A stretch of DNA of 64,000 nucleotides from Desulfovibrio desulfuricans (GCF_004801255.1 NZ_CP036295.1:124001-188000); one strand, 5' to 3'; counted from the first letter of the stretch, positions 42,803 through 51,727 are shown. Numbers and translations are program-made. Notes: generated from the letters alone by a model not told the origin.

Positions 42803-42894
42803 GAAACAATCCTTGCTCACTGTGTTGCAGCGTCGCAAACGGCCTCAGGCCGGGTGCCAGACCTTCCCCGGCCCGAGGCCTGCGGGTTGGGCTG

Positions 42895-43686
42895 TTATTT
42901 TACAGGAAAAACATAGGTGGCCCGCAGGTGATGCTCGTCCGCATCAGCGCCGGGGGTCTTTTCCACCACGGTGCTGCGCAGCATCCACAGGGCGGGAGCG
43001 TCTACGGTAAAGCTGGCCTTGCCCTGCGCATCGGTTTGCGCCGTGAACTTGTAGGTATCCTGATCCTTGCTGAAGCCGTCATGGGTCAGGCCCACAACCG
43101 CGTTGGGCACAGGCTTGCCGCGCAGCAGCACCTGCGCGCCAATGGGGCTGCCGGGCTTGGCGTCCGCAGGGTTGGTCAGCAGCACTATTTCCAGGTCCTG
43201 ACCAAGGGCCTTGCTGTACAGGGTGTCGCTATGGCTGGGGTTGAGCAGGGTCTTGGCAAATTTTTCGTACTTGCCCGACGACTTTACCTTCATGCCCTTG
43301 GCCTCAAGGGCAGCGCGGCTGCCTTCCATTTCGCCCTGGGTGGTTTCGCACCAGATCTGGGGCAGGCGATGGCCTACAAGCAGCGCGGGGCCGCTCTGGG
43401 CGAGGGTAAAATCGCCGACCAGGGCCGCAAGGGCCTTGTCTTCCGCCAGCGCGATGTCGGTATTTTTGCCGTTTTGCAGCAGGTACAGACGCACGTTTGT
43501 GGGGTTTTCAGCTTCTTCGCTGACCATAAAAACGTGCGCGGCCTGAGCCTGCAGGCGGGTTTTTTGTCCGGCCGCCGGGGTGGCTGTGTCTGGTTTGAGA
43601 ATGAATTCGTGAGCCTGCGCGGCGGTGGAAAGTACGAGGCCCGCGAGGGCCAGAGCCGTGCAGAGATGCAGACGGAGATGTTTCAT
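42895..43686 (-). CDS. DUF4198 family periplasmic protein
   Basis: A 263-residue exported protein: signal peptide (LCTALALAGLVLSTAAQA) and the family N-terminus AHEFILKPDT. The DUF4198 fold is a beta-sandwich often linked with nickel or cobalt uptake systems; the repeated beta segments (VRLYLLQNGKNTDIALAEDK, IGAQVLLRGKPVPNAVVGL, TDAQGKASFTVDAPALWML) fit. A metal role is inferred from the family and from the His residues near the mature N-terminus and in DADEHHLRATY. AAGGAG lies 6 bases before the ATG, and a TATAAT box sits about 25 bases further upstream. Probable operon with the downstream membrane-anchored gene. Confidence 0.78.
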   Translation of the reverse strand: MKHLRLHLCTALALAGLVLSTAAQAHEFILKPDTATPAAGQKTRLQAQAAHVFMVSEEAENPTNVRLYLLQNGKNTDIALAEDKALAALVGDFTLAQSGPALLVGHRLPQIWCETTQGEMEGSRAALEAKGMKVKSSGKYEKFAKTLLNPSHSDTLYSKALGQDLEIVLLTNPADAKPGSPIGAQVLLRGKPVPNAVVGLTHDGFSKDQDTYKFTAQTDAQGKASFTVDAPALWMLRSTVVEKTPGADADEHHLRATYVFPVK

Positions 43687-43765
43687 GGGGGAACTCCTTG
43701 TGTTACTAAATTATAAAATATGCTACCAACGAGTGAGTGATATGGCAAGTCGTAACACGACACAA

Positions 43766-43793
43766 AATAAAAAAGCCCGCAAAATACGGGCTG
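43766..43793 (-). terminator. Intrinsic terminator of the aldolase operon
   Basis: On the minus strand AGCCCG / CGGGCT with a seven-base loop, followed by T6 and ATTTT; 26 bases after the aldolase stop. Confidence 0.85.
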
Positions 43794-43818
43794 TTGGGCG
43801 CAGTGAAAAAAAGTATTT

Positions 43819-44457
43819 TTAAACCGTAGCAAGAATCTGCAGGGCAGCCAGGTGCTCCAGCTCTTCGGCCAGGCACAGGGCGTCTGCCAGGGTGCGGCCC
43901 AGGCAGCACAGGCCGTGACCGGCCATCCACACGGCATCCTTGCTCGCGGCGGCCATGGCTACGGCGTTGGCAAGGTCGGTGGTGCCTGGGGGCAGCGCCG
44001 GGGAAAAGCCCAGTTTTGCCCGCCAGACCTCGGCTTCAAAAAGCGGCAGCCGCAAAAAGTCCTCCTGCCTGCCTGCCATGCGCAGGCTCAGGGCCAGCAG
44101 CCGGCGGGGGTGGGTGTGCAGTATGGCGTCGCAGTCGGGCCGGGCGCGGTAAATGGCCAGATGCATGCCTGACTCTGAGGATGCCGGCCCGCCAAGCAGG
44201 GTTGCGCCCGTGCCGATGTCCATAAGGCAGCAGTCGGCCGGGGTTATCCTGCCCTTGGCCGTGCCGCTGCGGGTTATGCACACTGTGCCGGGCGCATGGC
44301 TGCCCAGCCTGCGGCTGGCGTTGCCGTTGCAGCCGGAGAGCAGGCCCTGCTTCCAGGCGTCGCGGCATACGGAGCGAAATTCTTCGACCATGGAGGCAGG
44401 GATGGAAAGCTGCGCCTCTGCGGACGGGGCTTGGGGCCGCTGCAACTTGCTGCTCAT
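43819..44457 (-). CDS. Class II aldolase/adducin family protein
   Basis: A 212-residue class II aldolase-fold enzyme (fuculose-1-phosphate aldolase/RhaD/AraD relatives). The zinc-site motif appears as ILHTHPRRLLAL, with a third His in WMAGHGLCC and an acidic residue in SSESGMH. The N-terminal LLSGCNGNASRRL matches the family's substrate-phosphate loop (GN-SxR). The start is ATG 44457, which overlaps the stop of the upstream glycosyltransferase gene (ATGA); an ATG at 44481 would overlap more. It is the last gene of the uvrD-like/thiL/glycosyltransferase run. Substrate unknown; the family includes both sugar-phosphate aldolases and decarboxylases. Confidence 0.85.
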   Translation of the reverse strand: MSSKLQRPQAPSAEAQLSIPASMVEEFRSVCRDAWKQGLLSGCNGNASRRLGSHAPGTVCITRSGTAKGRITPADCCLMDIGTGATLLGGPASSESGMHLAIYRARPDCDAILHTHPRRLLALSLRMAGRQEDFLRLPLFEAEVWRAKLGFSPALPPGTTDLANAVAMAAASKDAVWMAGHGLCCLGRTLADALCLAEELEHLAALQILATV

Positions 44458-45371
44458 GCGGGGTTTCCTCTGTTTTGCCATGCACGCAGGTCAAGCTGCG
44501 ACAGCTCTCCCTGCTGGGTGGTTTCCACACTGTTGACCAGACGCACCATAAGCCGCTGCAGGGCCTTGTGGGCGGGGTTGAGCGTAAAGACAAGACCGTC
44601 TGCGCCCATGGCGGGCAGGTACTTGCGCCCCACGTTAAGGGGGATGACCCCCTGCTCGTAGAGCAAAAGATACATCAGATAGGCCTTGGTGCCGGAAAGA
44701 TCGGCGGTGTGGCTTGTGTACTTGCCTTGTTCCTGCTGGGGGTCGACAAATTCCGGCTCCGCCCCCAGGTGGCGCAGGGCGTCCTGTTGGGGAGCGTAGG
44801 CCAAAATGTAGCCAGCCTTGCGGGCGCGCCAGCTGTATTCGAGGTCCTCGTAGCCGTAGCGGCCAAAACCCTCGTTCCAAAAGCCCAGCCGCTCGTGCAC
44901 GGCGCGGGGTATGCAAGCGCAGGCCCCGTTGCAGCAGGCTACTTCGAGCGCTGTGGAGCCGTCCGCGAGTTTGAGGGGCGCGCCCTCGTGCTTGGGGCAC
45001 AGCCTGTAGCCAGCCATGCCCAGCCGGGGGTTGTCGGCCAGCATGCGCATGAGGCGGTCAAGCCACTGCGGGTCAAGCACCTCCACGTCATTGTCCAGCT
45101 TGACGTAGAAATCGGCCCCGTCAGCATCGTCCCAGGCAAGGTTGGAGGCAACGGCCACGCCCATGTTGCGGCGCAGCAGATGCAGGCGCATGTGCGGGTG
45201 CTCGCCGACCAGCCCCTGCAGATATTCCCGCGTGCCGTCGGTGCTGCCGTTGTCCACCACCGTCAGGCCATAGCCCGGCGGCGTGTTTTGCAACAGGCTG
45301 GCAAGGCAATGTCTTGTGAGGGCAAGCCTGTTCCAGGTGACCATGCCGATATGGGCGCGCACGTCAGGCAT
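44454..45371 (-). CDS. Glycosyltransferase family 2 protein
   Basis: A 305-residue GT-A fold glycosyltransferase: IGMVTWNRLALTRHCLASLL, LTVVDNGSTDGTREYLQGL, FYVKLDNDVEVLDPQWLDRL (DxD as DND) and CACIPRAVHERLGFWNEGFG with YGYEDLEYSWRAR. This is the pattern of rhamnosyl/galactosyl-type transferases of surface polysaccharide synthesis. The ATG at 45371 overlaps the thiL stop by 8 bases (ATGCCTGA), and its own stop overlaps the aldolase start. No membrane segments. Its donor and acceptor are unknown, and there is no surface polysaccharide locus beside it. Confidence 0.88.
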   Translation of the reverse strand: MPDVRAHIGMVTWNRLALTRHCLASLLQNTPPGYGLTVVDNGSTDGTREYLQGLVGEHPHMRLHLLRRNMGVAVASNLAWDDADGADFYVKLDNDVEVLDPQWLDRLMRMLADNPRLGMAGYRLCPKHEGAPLKLADGSTALEVACCNGACACIPRAVHERLGFWNEGFGRYGYEDLEYSWRARKAGYILAYAPQQDALRHLGAEPEFVDPQQEQGKYTSHTADLSGTKAYLMYLLLYEQGVIPLNVGRKYLPAMGADGLVFTLNPAHKALQRLMVRLVNSVETTQQGELSQLDLRAWQNRGNPA

Positions 45372-46431
45372 CCTGCTGGTAGCGGTCAAAGTGGTCAAAC
45401 CCGCGCATGGCGGCCAGCTTGTCCAGGGGCTCGTTGTTGCAGACGATGCCGCCGCCCGCCGTGACGACGCCGATGCTCGTAAGTCTGGGTATGGCGGCGT
45501 GCAGGGGGGGCAGCATGTCGGGCGCGCAGGAGCCCAGCAGGGCGTAATCCTCGCCGCCCAGCAGCGCCTCGTGAACAGGGTTTTTGCCCGTCGCATCGGC
45601 GTAGCCCACCACCTCGGGGTGCAGCTGGCCGCGTGCCAGCAAAATTTCCGCCCCCAGAGTTCCCCGGCCCGACTGCCCGCCCGCGCTCAGCTCGCCTGTA
45701 AGGCCCAGCAGGCGGGGCAGGTCGCGCATGATGCCGTCTGAAACGTCCATGAGCGCCGGGGGCCGCGCGTTGAATCCCGCCCTGGCCAGCATGAGCCCGG
45801 CGTCCACCTGCGGCTCGGGGTGCAGGTGCGCCGCGCAGGCGCAGGGCCAGTCCGCAAGGGCCGCCCGGCCATGGGCTTCAAGTACGTTGAGCCCCACGCG
45901 GGCCAGGCCCAGCCGTCCCACGACAAACAGCACGTCGCCCGGCATGCTGCCGCCACGGGTCAAAAAGTTGCCGGGGTCAGCCGGTTCGCCCCAGACGGTT
46001 ATGGATATGTGCAGCCGCTCGCAGCCGGAAAGGTCCCCCCCGGCCAGCACCATGTGGTGCTCCGAGGCGAGAGATGCCATGCCGGAAAAAAAGGCCTCCA
46101 GCCACGCGGCGTCCACCCAGCGCGGCAGGCCGAGGCACAGGGTAAAGCCCACAGGCCGCGCCCCGCAGGCGGCAAGGTCGCTCACGTTGACGGCCAGCGC
46201 CTTGTAGCCTGTTTCTTCAGGCGTAAAATACGCGCGGCGAAAGTGGATGTCTTCGAGAAACAGGTCGCTGCTCACAGCCAGCGGGCGCGTCCCCCTGAGG
46301 ACGGCGCAGTCGTCGCCGCGCCCCAGCAGCAGCGAGGGGCCGGTCTGCGGAAAGTGCCTGCCCAGACAAGCCAGTATGCTGTCTTCGGAAAGGGCGTGGT
46401 GCGGGGCGTTGTGTGCGGGGGGCGTGGGCAT
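45364..46431 (-). CDS. thiL: Thiamine-monophosphate kinase
   Basis: ThiL (355 residues) phosphorylates thiamine monophosphate to the active thiamine diphosphate. The N-terminal LLGRGDDCAVLRG (metal-binding GDD), AVNVSDLAACGARPVGFTL, VLAGGDLSGCE and MDVSDGIMRDLPRL are typical of the PurM-like fold. The ATG at 46431 is 1 base after the stop of the helicase gene upstream. The 3' end overlaps the glycosyltransferase by 8 bases. No other thiamine gene and no TPP riboswitch is nearby. Confidence 0.94.
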   Translation of the reverse strand: MPTPPAHNAPHHALSEDSILACLGRHFPQTGPSLLLGRGDDCAVLRGTRPLAVSSDLFLEDIHFRRAYFTPEETGYKALAVNVSDLAACGARPVGFTLCLGLPRWVDAAWLEAFFSGMASLASEHHMVLAGGDLSGCERLHISITVWGEPADPGNFLTRGGSMPGDVLFVVGRLGLARVGLNVLEAHGRAALADWPCACAAHLHPEPQVDAGLMLARAGFNARPPALMDVSDGIMRDLPRLLGLTGELSAGGQSGRGTLGAEILLARGQLHPEVVGYADATGKNPVHEALLGGEDYALLGSCAPDMLPPLHAAIPRLTSIGVVTAGGGIVCNNEPLDKLAAMRGFDHFDRYQQDA

Positions 46432-46432
46432 G

Positions 46433-48733
46433 TCAGCTCTCCAGAATCAGGTATTCGCTCAGTATGACCTTGAGGCCAAAACCGGGAAAGTTCACCTGCA
46501 CCTTGTCCGGCGGCAGGTGGCGTATGATCTTGCCGCGCCCGAAGATGCGGTGGCGGCAATAACACAGCTCGCCGCTTGAGGGCGCTGCCGTCCGGGGGGG
46601 CGGGCTGCCCTGCGGGGCCTGCCGCAGACCGGCTGGCTCGGCGTTTGCGGCTGGCGCATCCTCCGGGGGCAGCTGGCAGTCGTCATAGGCCTCAGGGTTT
46701 GGGATGCGCTGCGGGCGAGGCAGCAATCCGTCGGTAAAGGCCCCGGCGGGCATGGCGGGGTCTGCTCCGGGCAGGGAGGTTTTGCGGCCAAAGCCCACGC
46801 CGCCCGCGCTGCGGCGCGAGAGCGCGCCGCCAAATCCTTCAACCCACTCCTCAACCATGCCCGGCGCAAGCTCGCGCACAAAGGGGCTCTGGTTCACATG
46901 CTGGCTGCCGCGTTCGGCCCTGTTGTACAGCGAGGCCGGGGCGTAGAGGTCCAGGTTCTGGCGCGCGCGGGTGCAGGCCACGTACATGAGGCGGCGTTCT
47001 TCTTCAAAATCTTCGGGCCGCGCCAGCGCGTGGCGCGAAGGAAAGCGGTCTTCCACCAGGTCGATGACCAGAACGGCGTTCCACTCCAGCCCCTTGGCCG
47101 AGTGAACGGTGGAGAGCGTTATCTTGCCTTCGTTGCTGTCCGCGTCGTCCTCTTCGGGCGCTTCAAGGGCAAGGTCGGCCACAAAAAGATCAAGCTCGCT
47201 GTAGCCCGAAGCCATCTGGATGATTTCTTCCAGTCCCTGCTGACGGCGCGGCCAGTCCTCGGGGTAGAGGGCCTCAAGGCGCGGGCGGTAGTGCTCAAGC
47301 ACGGACGACAGCGTGGCTGCGGGCGGCATGGGCCGGGCGCGCAAATCGTCCACAAAGCGCATGTCTTCCAGAAAACCCGGATGCTTGGCAAAGGCTTTTT
47401 CTGTGGACTTGGGGTCGCCGCTGCGGGCCACGGCGTAGAGTTTGTCCACCGTCTTGGGGCCGATGCCGCTGTGCTGGGCCGCCACGCGGGCAAAGGCCGG
47501 CAGGTCGAGCGGGTTGAGCAGCAGGCGGGCGTAGGCAATGACGTCCTTGACGTGGGCGGCCTCGGTGTAGCGCAGCCCGCCGTACTTGCGAAAGGCAATG
47601 CCCGCCTGGTTGAGCGCCATTTCAAGGTTGTACGAATGGAATCCGGCGCGGAACAGCACCGCGATTTCGTGCGGCAGGTGGGTTGCCAGCAGCTCTTCCA
47701 CCCGGCGCACTACCAGCTTTGCCTGGCTCATGTCGCTGAGGGGCGTGACCAGACGTACCGGGTCGCCGCCCACCTTGCGGGTAAACAGGTTTTTGCGGAA
47801 CGACTCCGCCGCGTGGGCCAGCAGGTTGTTGGCCACATCGAGCACGGGTTTGGTGGAGCGGTAATTTTCTTCAAGCCGCACCACGCGCGCACCGGGAAAA
47901 AGCGTGGGAAAATCCAGAATGTTGCGCACGTTGGCCCCGCGAAAGGCGTAGATGGACTGCGCCTCGTCGCCCACGGCCATGACGTTGCCGGGCGGGCCGT
48001 CCTCCGGCCCTGCCAGCAGGCGCACAATGCGGGCCTGCACCAGGTTTGTATCCTGATACTCGTCCACCAGAATATGGCTGAAGCGCTGCCGCAGCGAGGC
48101 GGCGGCCAGCTCGTTGCGCCGCAGCAGGGTTTCGAGCTCAAACAGCAGGTCGTCGTAGTCCAGCAGGCCTTTTTCCTGCCGGTATGTGGCATAGGCGTCG
48201 CCCAGGCGCGCCAGCCCCTCGGCGTGGGGCAGCAGATGAAAGGCCTCGCGCCGCAGCACTTCGTCCAGCGGCAGCTCCTTGTTGCGGGCCTTGCTCAGCA
48301 GCCCCACAATGCTCTGGGTTTTGGGAAACGACCTGTCGCCCTTGCCCAGCTTGAGCTGCTCCTTGCAGCGCTTGACCGCATCGGTGATGTCGGCCGCGTC
48401 CATAACGGTAAAAGGGCGGTCGCCGAGCCAGGCGGGCTTCCAGCGCCTGAGCGCCCCAAAGGCAAAGGCGTGAAACGTGCCGCCCTGCACGCCCGCGAGC
48501 CCTTGATTGAGCAGCAGACCCGCGCGGTGCAGCATTTCCTGCGCGGCTTTGCGCGTAAAGGTGAGCAGCAGCATGGCGTCCGGATCCACGCCGTGCTCAG
48601 CCAGCCATGCCAGACGGTAGACGATGGTGCGGGTTTTGCCGCTGCCTGCGCCTGCCACCACAAGCACGGGGCCGTCGCCGCAGGTGGCCGCCTCGTACTG
48701 GGCTTCATTAAGGGCTTGAGCGTAATCAATCAT
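46433..48733 (-). CDS. UvrD/PcrA-type superfamily 1A DNA helicase
   Basis: A 766-residue 3'-5' DNA helicase. Motifs: Walker A VVAGAGSGKTRTIVYRLAWL, LLLTFTRKAAQEMLHRA (Ia), LVDEYQDTNLVQARIVRLL (Walker B with DEYQ), VGDEAQSIYAFRGANVRN (III), VRLEENYRSTKP (IV) and STVHSAKGLEWNAVLVIDL (V) with RRLMYVACTRARQNL (VI). The C-terminal 40 residues (HRIFGRGKIIRHLPPDKVQV) match the PcrA/UvrD Tudor-like tail that touches RNA polymerase. It should act in nucleotide-excision or transcription-coupled repair. The ATG at 48733 has a weak ribosome binding site. It is the first gene of a four-gene minus-strand run with thiL, a glycosyltransferase and an aldolase. Confidence 0.93.
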   Translation of the reverse strand: MIDYAQALNEAQYEAATCGDGPVLVVAGAGSGKTRTIVYRLAWLAEHGVDPDAMLLLTFTRKAAQEMLHRAGLLLNQGLAGVQGGTFHAFAFGALRRWKPAWLGDRPFTVMDAADITDAVKRCKEQLKLGKGDRSFPKTQSIVGLLSKARNKELPLDEVLRREAFHLLPHAEGLARLGDAYATYRQEKGLLDYDDLLFELETLLRRNELAAASLRQRFSHILVDEYQDTNLVQARIVRLLAGPEDGPPGNVMAVGDEAQSIYAFRGANVRNILDFPTLFPGARVVRLEENYRSTKPVLDVANNLLAHAAESFRKNLFTRKVGGDPVRLVTPLSDMSQAKLVVRRVEELLATHLPHEIAVLFRAGFHSYNLEMALNQAGIAFRKYGGLRYTEAAHVKDVIAYARLLLNPLDLPAFARVAAQHSGIGPKTVDKLYAVARSGDPKSTEKAFAKHPGFLEDMRFVDDLRARPMPPAATLSSVLEHYRPRLEALYPEDWPRRQQGLEEIIQMASGYSELDLFVADLALEAPEEDDADSNEGKITLSTVHSAKGLEWNAVLVIDLVEDRFPSRHALARPEDFEEERRLMYVACTRARQNLDLYAPASLYNRAERGSQHVNQSPFVRELAPGMVEEWVEGFGGALSRRSAGGVGFGRKTSLPGADPAMPAGAFTDGLLPRPQRIPNPEAYDDCQLPPEDAPAANAEPAGLRQAPQGSPPPRTAAPSSGELCYCRHRIFGRGKIIRHLPPDKVQVNFPGFGLKVILSEYLILES

Positions 48734-48850
48734 AGGGGCACGGTAGCATAAGGCGACAGCGCATACCAGAGGCCGCGTGCACCCATCCCGCCCTTGACTT
48801 TGTTCTCTGCGGCCATGAATATCACTGTAGCACACGTAAAAAGGAAACTC

Positions 48851-50116
48851 ATGCGCATTACGGAAAACGACTATATTGCGGGGGCGGGAGCACGGTTGCC
48901 GCGCCGGCGCCGGCTGTTTCTGGCCCTTTTGCTGGGTCTGATGGCCGCCTTTGGCCCCCTGTGCACCGATACGTACCTGCCGAGCCTGCCCGTGCTGGCG
49001 GCAGACCTTTCCATCTCTACCGCAACCACCCAGCTGACCATCACGGCCTGCCTGCTGGGCATGGCCCTTGGGCAGCTTTTTGTGGGGCCGCTTTCAGATT
49101 CGACCGGGCGGCGCAAGCCCCTGTTTGTGGCCCTGATGTTTTTTACGCTGGCCTCGGTCTGTTGCGCCGCCGCCCGGTCGGGCAACAGTTTTATTGCCCT
49201 GCGCTTTGCCCAGGGGCTTGGCGGGGCGGGCGGCATTGTGCTGGCCCGCGCCATGGCCTGCGACCTGTTTCGCGGGGCGGAGCTGACCAACTTCATGAGC
49301 CTGCTCATGGTCGTCAACGGCATTGCGCCCATCACCGGGCCTCTGCTGGGCGGCTGGCTGGCTTCAATGGCAGGGTGGCCCTCCATTTTTTACTTTTTAA
49401 CCGGCTTTGGCGTGCTGCTGATCGTGCTCAGCGCGCTTGGCCTGCCCGAAACCCTGCCGCAGGGCATGCGCCGCGACGGCGGCCTGCGCGCCTCGTGGAC
49501 GGCCATGGGCGCACTGCTGCGGCAAAAGCCTTTTATGTGCTATGTGGGCGTGCAGGGTTTTACCATGGGCGGCTTTTTTGGCTACGTGGCGGCCTCGCCC
49601 TTTGTGTTGCAGGGCATGTACGGGCTTTCGCCCAAGACCTACAGCATCCTTTTTGGCTGCAATGCCCTGAGCCTCATGTTTTTTGCCTTTGGTACGGCGC
49701 GCAACGCCCGCCGCCTTGGCGAGGCCCGCCTGCTGCGCATCGGCAATACCCTGCGCGCAGTGGCCTGCCTCGGTGTACTGGCCGTAACCGTGGTTACGCC
49801 CGCCTCGCCCGTGCCCCTGCTCATAGGCCTGTTTTTTATGATTGCCCTGCAGGGCATGACCCTGCCCACCAGCTTTACCCTTGGCATCAGCGCGCAGAAC
49901 GTGGGCGCGGGCACGGCTTCTGGCATACTGGGGGTCTCGGTGTTTATTTTTGGCGCGCTCACTTCGCCCCTTGTGGGCCTGGCGGGGGGCGGCACGGCGT
50001 TGCCCTTGGGTATTGTATGCGCGGTGACTGGCGTTGCCTCGGCGTTGCTTGGGTATGTGGGCGACCGCGAGCTGAAAAAGCTCAGGGAATCCAGCGGGGC
50101 GGAGGCGCAGCCGTAA
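48851..50116 (+). CDS. MFS drug/peptide exporter, Bcr/CflA type
   Basis: A 421-residue inner-membrane protein of 12 hydrophobic segments, major facilitator superfamily. The TDTYLPSLPVLAADL at the end of helix 1, GQLFVGPLSDSTGRRKPL (the MFS loop motif A) and RFAQGLGGAGGIVLARAMAC in helix 4 are typical of the Bcr/CflA drug-resistance group, so it probably exports a drug or a sulphur compound with proton antiport. The ATG at 48851 follows AAGGAAA by 4 bases; earlier ATGs lack a ribosome binding site. It is divergent from the uvrD-like gene. Confidence 0.9.
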   Translation: MRITENDYIAGAGARLPRRRRLFLALLLGLMAAFGPLCTDTYLPSLPVLAADLSISTATTQLTITACLLGMALGQLFVGPLSDSTGRRKPLFVALMFFTLASVCCAAARSGNSFIALRFAQGLGGAGGIVLARAMACDLFRGAELTNFMSLLMVVNGIAPITGPLLGGWLASMAGWPSIFYFLTGFGVLLIVLSALGLPETLPQGMRRDGGLRASWTAMGALLRQKPFMCYVGVQGFTMGGFFGYVAASPFVLQGMYGLSPKTYSILFGCNALSLMFFAFGTARNARRLGEARLLRIGNTLRAVACLGVLAVTVVTPASPVPLLIGLFFMIALQGMTLPTSFTLGISAQNVGAGTASGILGVSVFIFGALTSPLVGLAGGGTALPLGIVCAVTGVASALLGYVGDRELKKLRESSGAEAQP

Positions 50117-50237
50117 AGGCCGGTTGCCCGGACGGGTGGGCTGCGGCAAAAGGGCCGACTGCATTGACGCGCTGTTGTCTGACGTTTACAACAGTTGCGC
50201 TTGCGCTTTTGTCGCTGCGCAAGGGAGATGCCGGATC

Positions 50238-51005
50238 ATGGATTGGGATGCCCAACTGTATGACAAAAGCCACGACTTTGTGGCGGCATACGGCGGAAGC
50301 CTGCTCGGCCTGCTGCCGGACAGGCTGGATTTTGTCGTCGACCTCGGTTGCGGCACTGGGGCGCTCACGGGCCCGTTGACGGCCAAAGCCACGCGGGTGG
50401 TGGGCATTGACGCCTCGCCGGACATGATAGCTCAGGCCCGGCTGCGCTTGCCGCAGGTGGAATTTCTGGTAATGGATGCCTGCGAGATGCCGTGGAACGG
50501 TTGCGTGGACGCCCTGTTTTCCAATGCCGCCCTGCACTGGATTGAAGATCAGGAGCGGCTGACCGCGACCATGGCCCGCGTGCTTCGCCCCGGCGGCATG
50601 CTCGTGTGCGAATTTGGCGCGCGCGGCAACATCGGGCGTCTGCGCGCGGCCTTTGCCGAGGCCTTTCAGACGGCGCTGGGCAGCGAGGGCCTGGGCCCGG
50701 CGTATCTGAACAGCGAGCGTTTTTACTTTCCTTCGGCGGACGAGTACGCGGCGCGGCTCGCACGGCACGGGTTTTCTGTGCGGTTGGCCGAGGAATACGA
50801 CAGGCCCACGCCGCTCAAAGGCGGCAAGGAAGGCCTTGCCCGCTGGATGAGCCAGTTTTTTGCCCAGGATCTGGACTGTCTGCCGCCTGCGGCGCAGGAA
50901 AATGTTTTTTCCGCCGTGGCCGATGCCTTGCGGGCGTCGCTGTGGGACGGCGGTCAGTGGATTGCTGATTATCGGCGGCTGCGGGTTGTGGCCGTAAAAC
51001 ACTAG
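50238..51005 (+). CDS. Class I SAM-dependent methyltransferase
   Basis: A 255-residue methyltransferase. SAM motif I is VVDLGCGTGALTGPL, followed by VVGIDASPDMIAQAR and FLVMDACEMPW, then FSNAALHWIEDQERL and LRPGGMLVCEFGARGNI. The layout resembles trans-aconitate methyltransferase and BioC-type small-molecule enzymes. Substrate unknown. The ATG at 50238 has AAGGGAG about 10 bases upstream. It is followed 8 bases later by a conserved unknown gene, so the two are likely one operon. Confidence 0.85.
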   Translation: MDWDAQLYDKSHDFVAAYGGSLLGLLPDRLDFVVDLGCGTGALTGPLTAKATRVVGIDASPDMIAQARLRLPQVEFLVMDACEMPWNGCVDALFSNAALHWIEDQERLTATMARVLRPGGMLVCEFGARGNIGRLRAAFAEAFQTALGSEGLGPAYLNSERFYFPSADEYAARLARHGFSVRLAEEYDRPTPLKGGKEGLARWMSQFFAQDLDCLPPAAQENVFSAVADALRASLWDGGQWIADYRRLRVVAVKH

Positions 51006-51013
51006 GAGTCTCC

Positions 51014-51550
51014 ATGCCCGAAGCTCAAGAACAATTTCAAAACGGCGTTGCCAAGGTTCTGGAAGCGGTAATGTTCGAGAACTGGCTGCGGTTTTACTTT
51101 ATCTCCGAAAAGCCCGACGCCCCCACGGGCAGGGACGGACAGCCCGCATTGTTTGTCGCCGTGCCGGCCAAGGCCATGGAACGCATCAGCGAGATGTTCC
51201 CCCGCCTGCTGCCCATGGCGGAAGAAATCAACGGCCAGGAAGTGAGCTTTGAGACTTCGCGCCGCGCCGTGTGCAACTTTGTGCTGGCCCATGTGGACGG
51301 TCAGGTTATCGCGCGCGACTCCGCCGCCATGATTTTTGAAAGCACGACCTTTCAGGTACAGATGCAGATGTTCAACGCCTGGGTGCAGATGCACGAAGAG
51401 CAGCTTGACCGCAATTTTGTGGATTTTGGCGGCTGGCAGAAGCTCTTTGACGAATGGCGCAGCTCGGCCGCCGCGCGAGAGCTGGCTGAAAAGCTCGCAC
51501 TTTCCGCGCAGGGGGGCGCTGCCGCTCCGGGCAACGACTCTGTGCAGTAG
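51014..51550 (+). CDS. Conserved unknown protein
   Basis: A 178-residue soluble protein (EQFQNGVAKVLEAVMFENWL, VPAKAMERISEMFPRLLPMA, FQVQMQMFNAWVQMHEEQLD). It is mostly helical, with no signal peptide, membrane segment or recognised motif; the Ala-rich C-terminus (QGGAAAPGNDSVQ) looks disordered. AGGAG lies 5 bases before the ATG. It directly follows the methyltransferase gene. Confidence 0.75.
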   Translation: MPEAQEQFQNGVAKVLEAVMFENWLRFYFISEKPDAPTGRDGQPALFVAVPAKAMERISEMFPRLLPMAEEINGQEVSFETSRRAVCNFVLAHVDGQVIARDSAAMIFESTTFQVQMQMFNAWVQMHEEQLDRNFVDFGGWQKLFDEWRSSAAARELAEKLALSAQGGAAAPGNDSVQ

Positions 51551-51611
51551 GCAGAGCAAGAAAATTTTTTGTACAGTTTTGCGCACTCAAGACAGGGCAC
51601 AGGCAAGGATG

Positions 51612-51657
51612 GTTAAACATTTTTAACGGGCGATAGCGGCGGAGATAAAATTTTATC
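51612..51657. promoter_or_regulatory. Two dyad sites upstream of the sigma-54 promoter
   Basis: GTTAAA-N4-TTTAAC (51612-51627) and the 14-base perfect palindrome GATAAAATTTTATC (51644-51657). They lie about 70-115 bases before the predicted start site, where enhancer-binding activators of sigma-54 promoters normally bind. Which activator is unknown. Confidence 0.4.
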
Positions 51658-51701
51658 CATAAAAAGCAGTATATTGAAAGAATCTAGAGTTTCTGCTTTT
51701 T

Positions 51702-51717
51702 TGGCACGCCCATTGCA
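51702..51717 (+). promoter_or_regulatory. Sigma-54 (-24/-12) promoter
   Basis: TGGCACGCCCATTGCA, matching the consensus TGGCACGN4TTGCW at every defined base, with GG and GC exactly 10 bases apart. Transcription should begin near 51728. Confidence 0.85.
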
Positions 51718-51727
51718 GCATAGAAAG

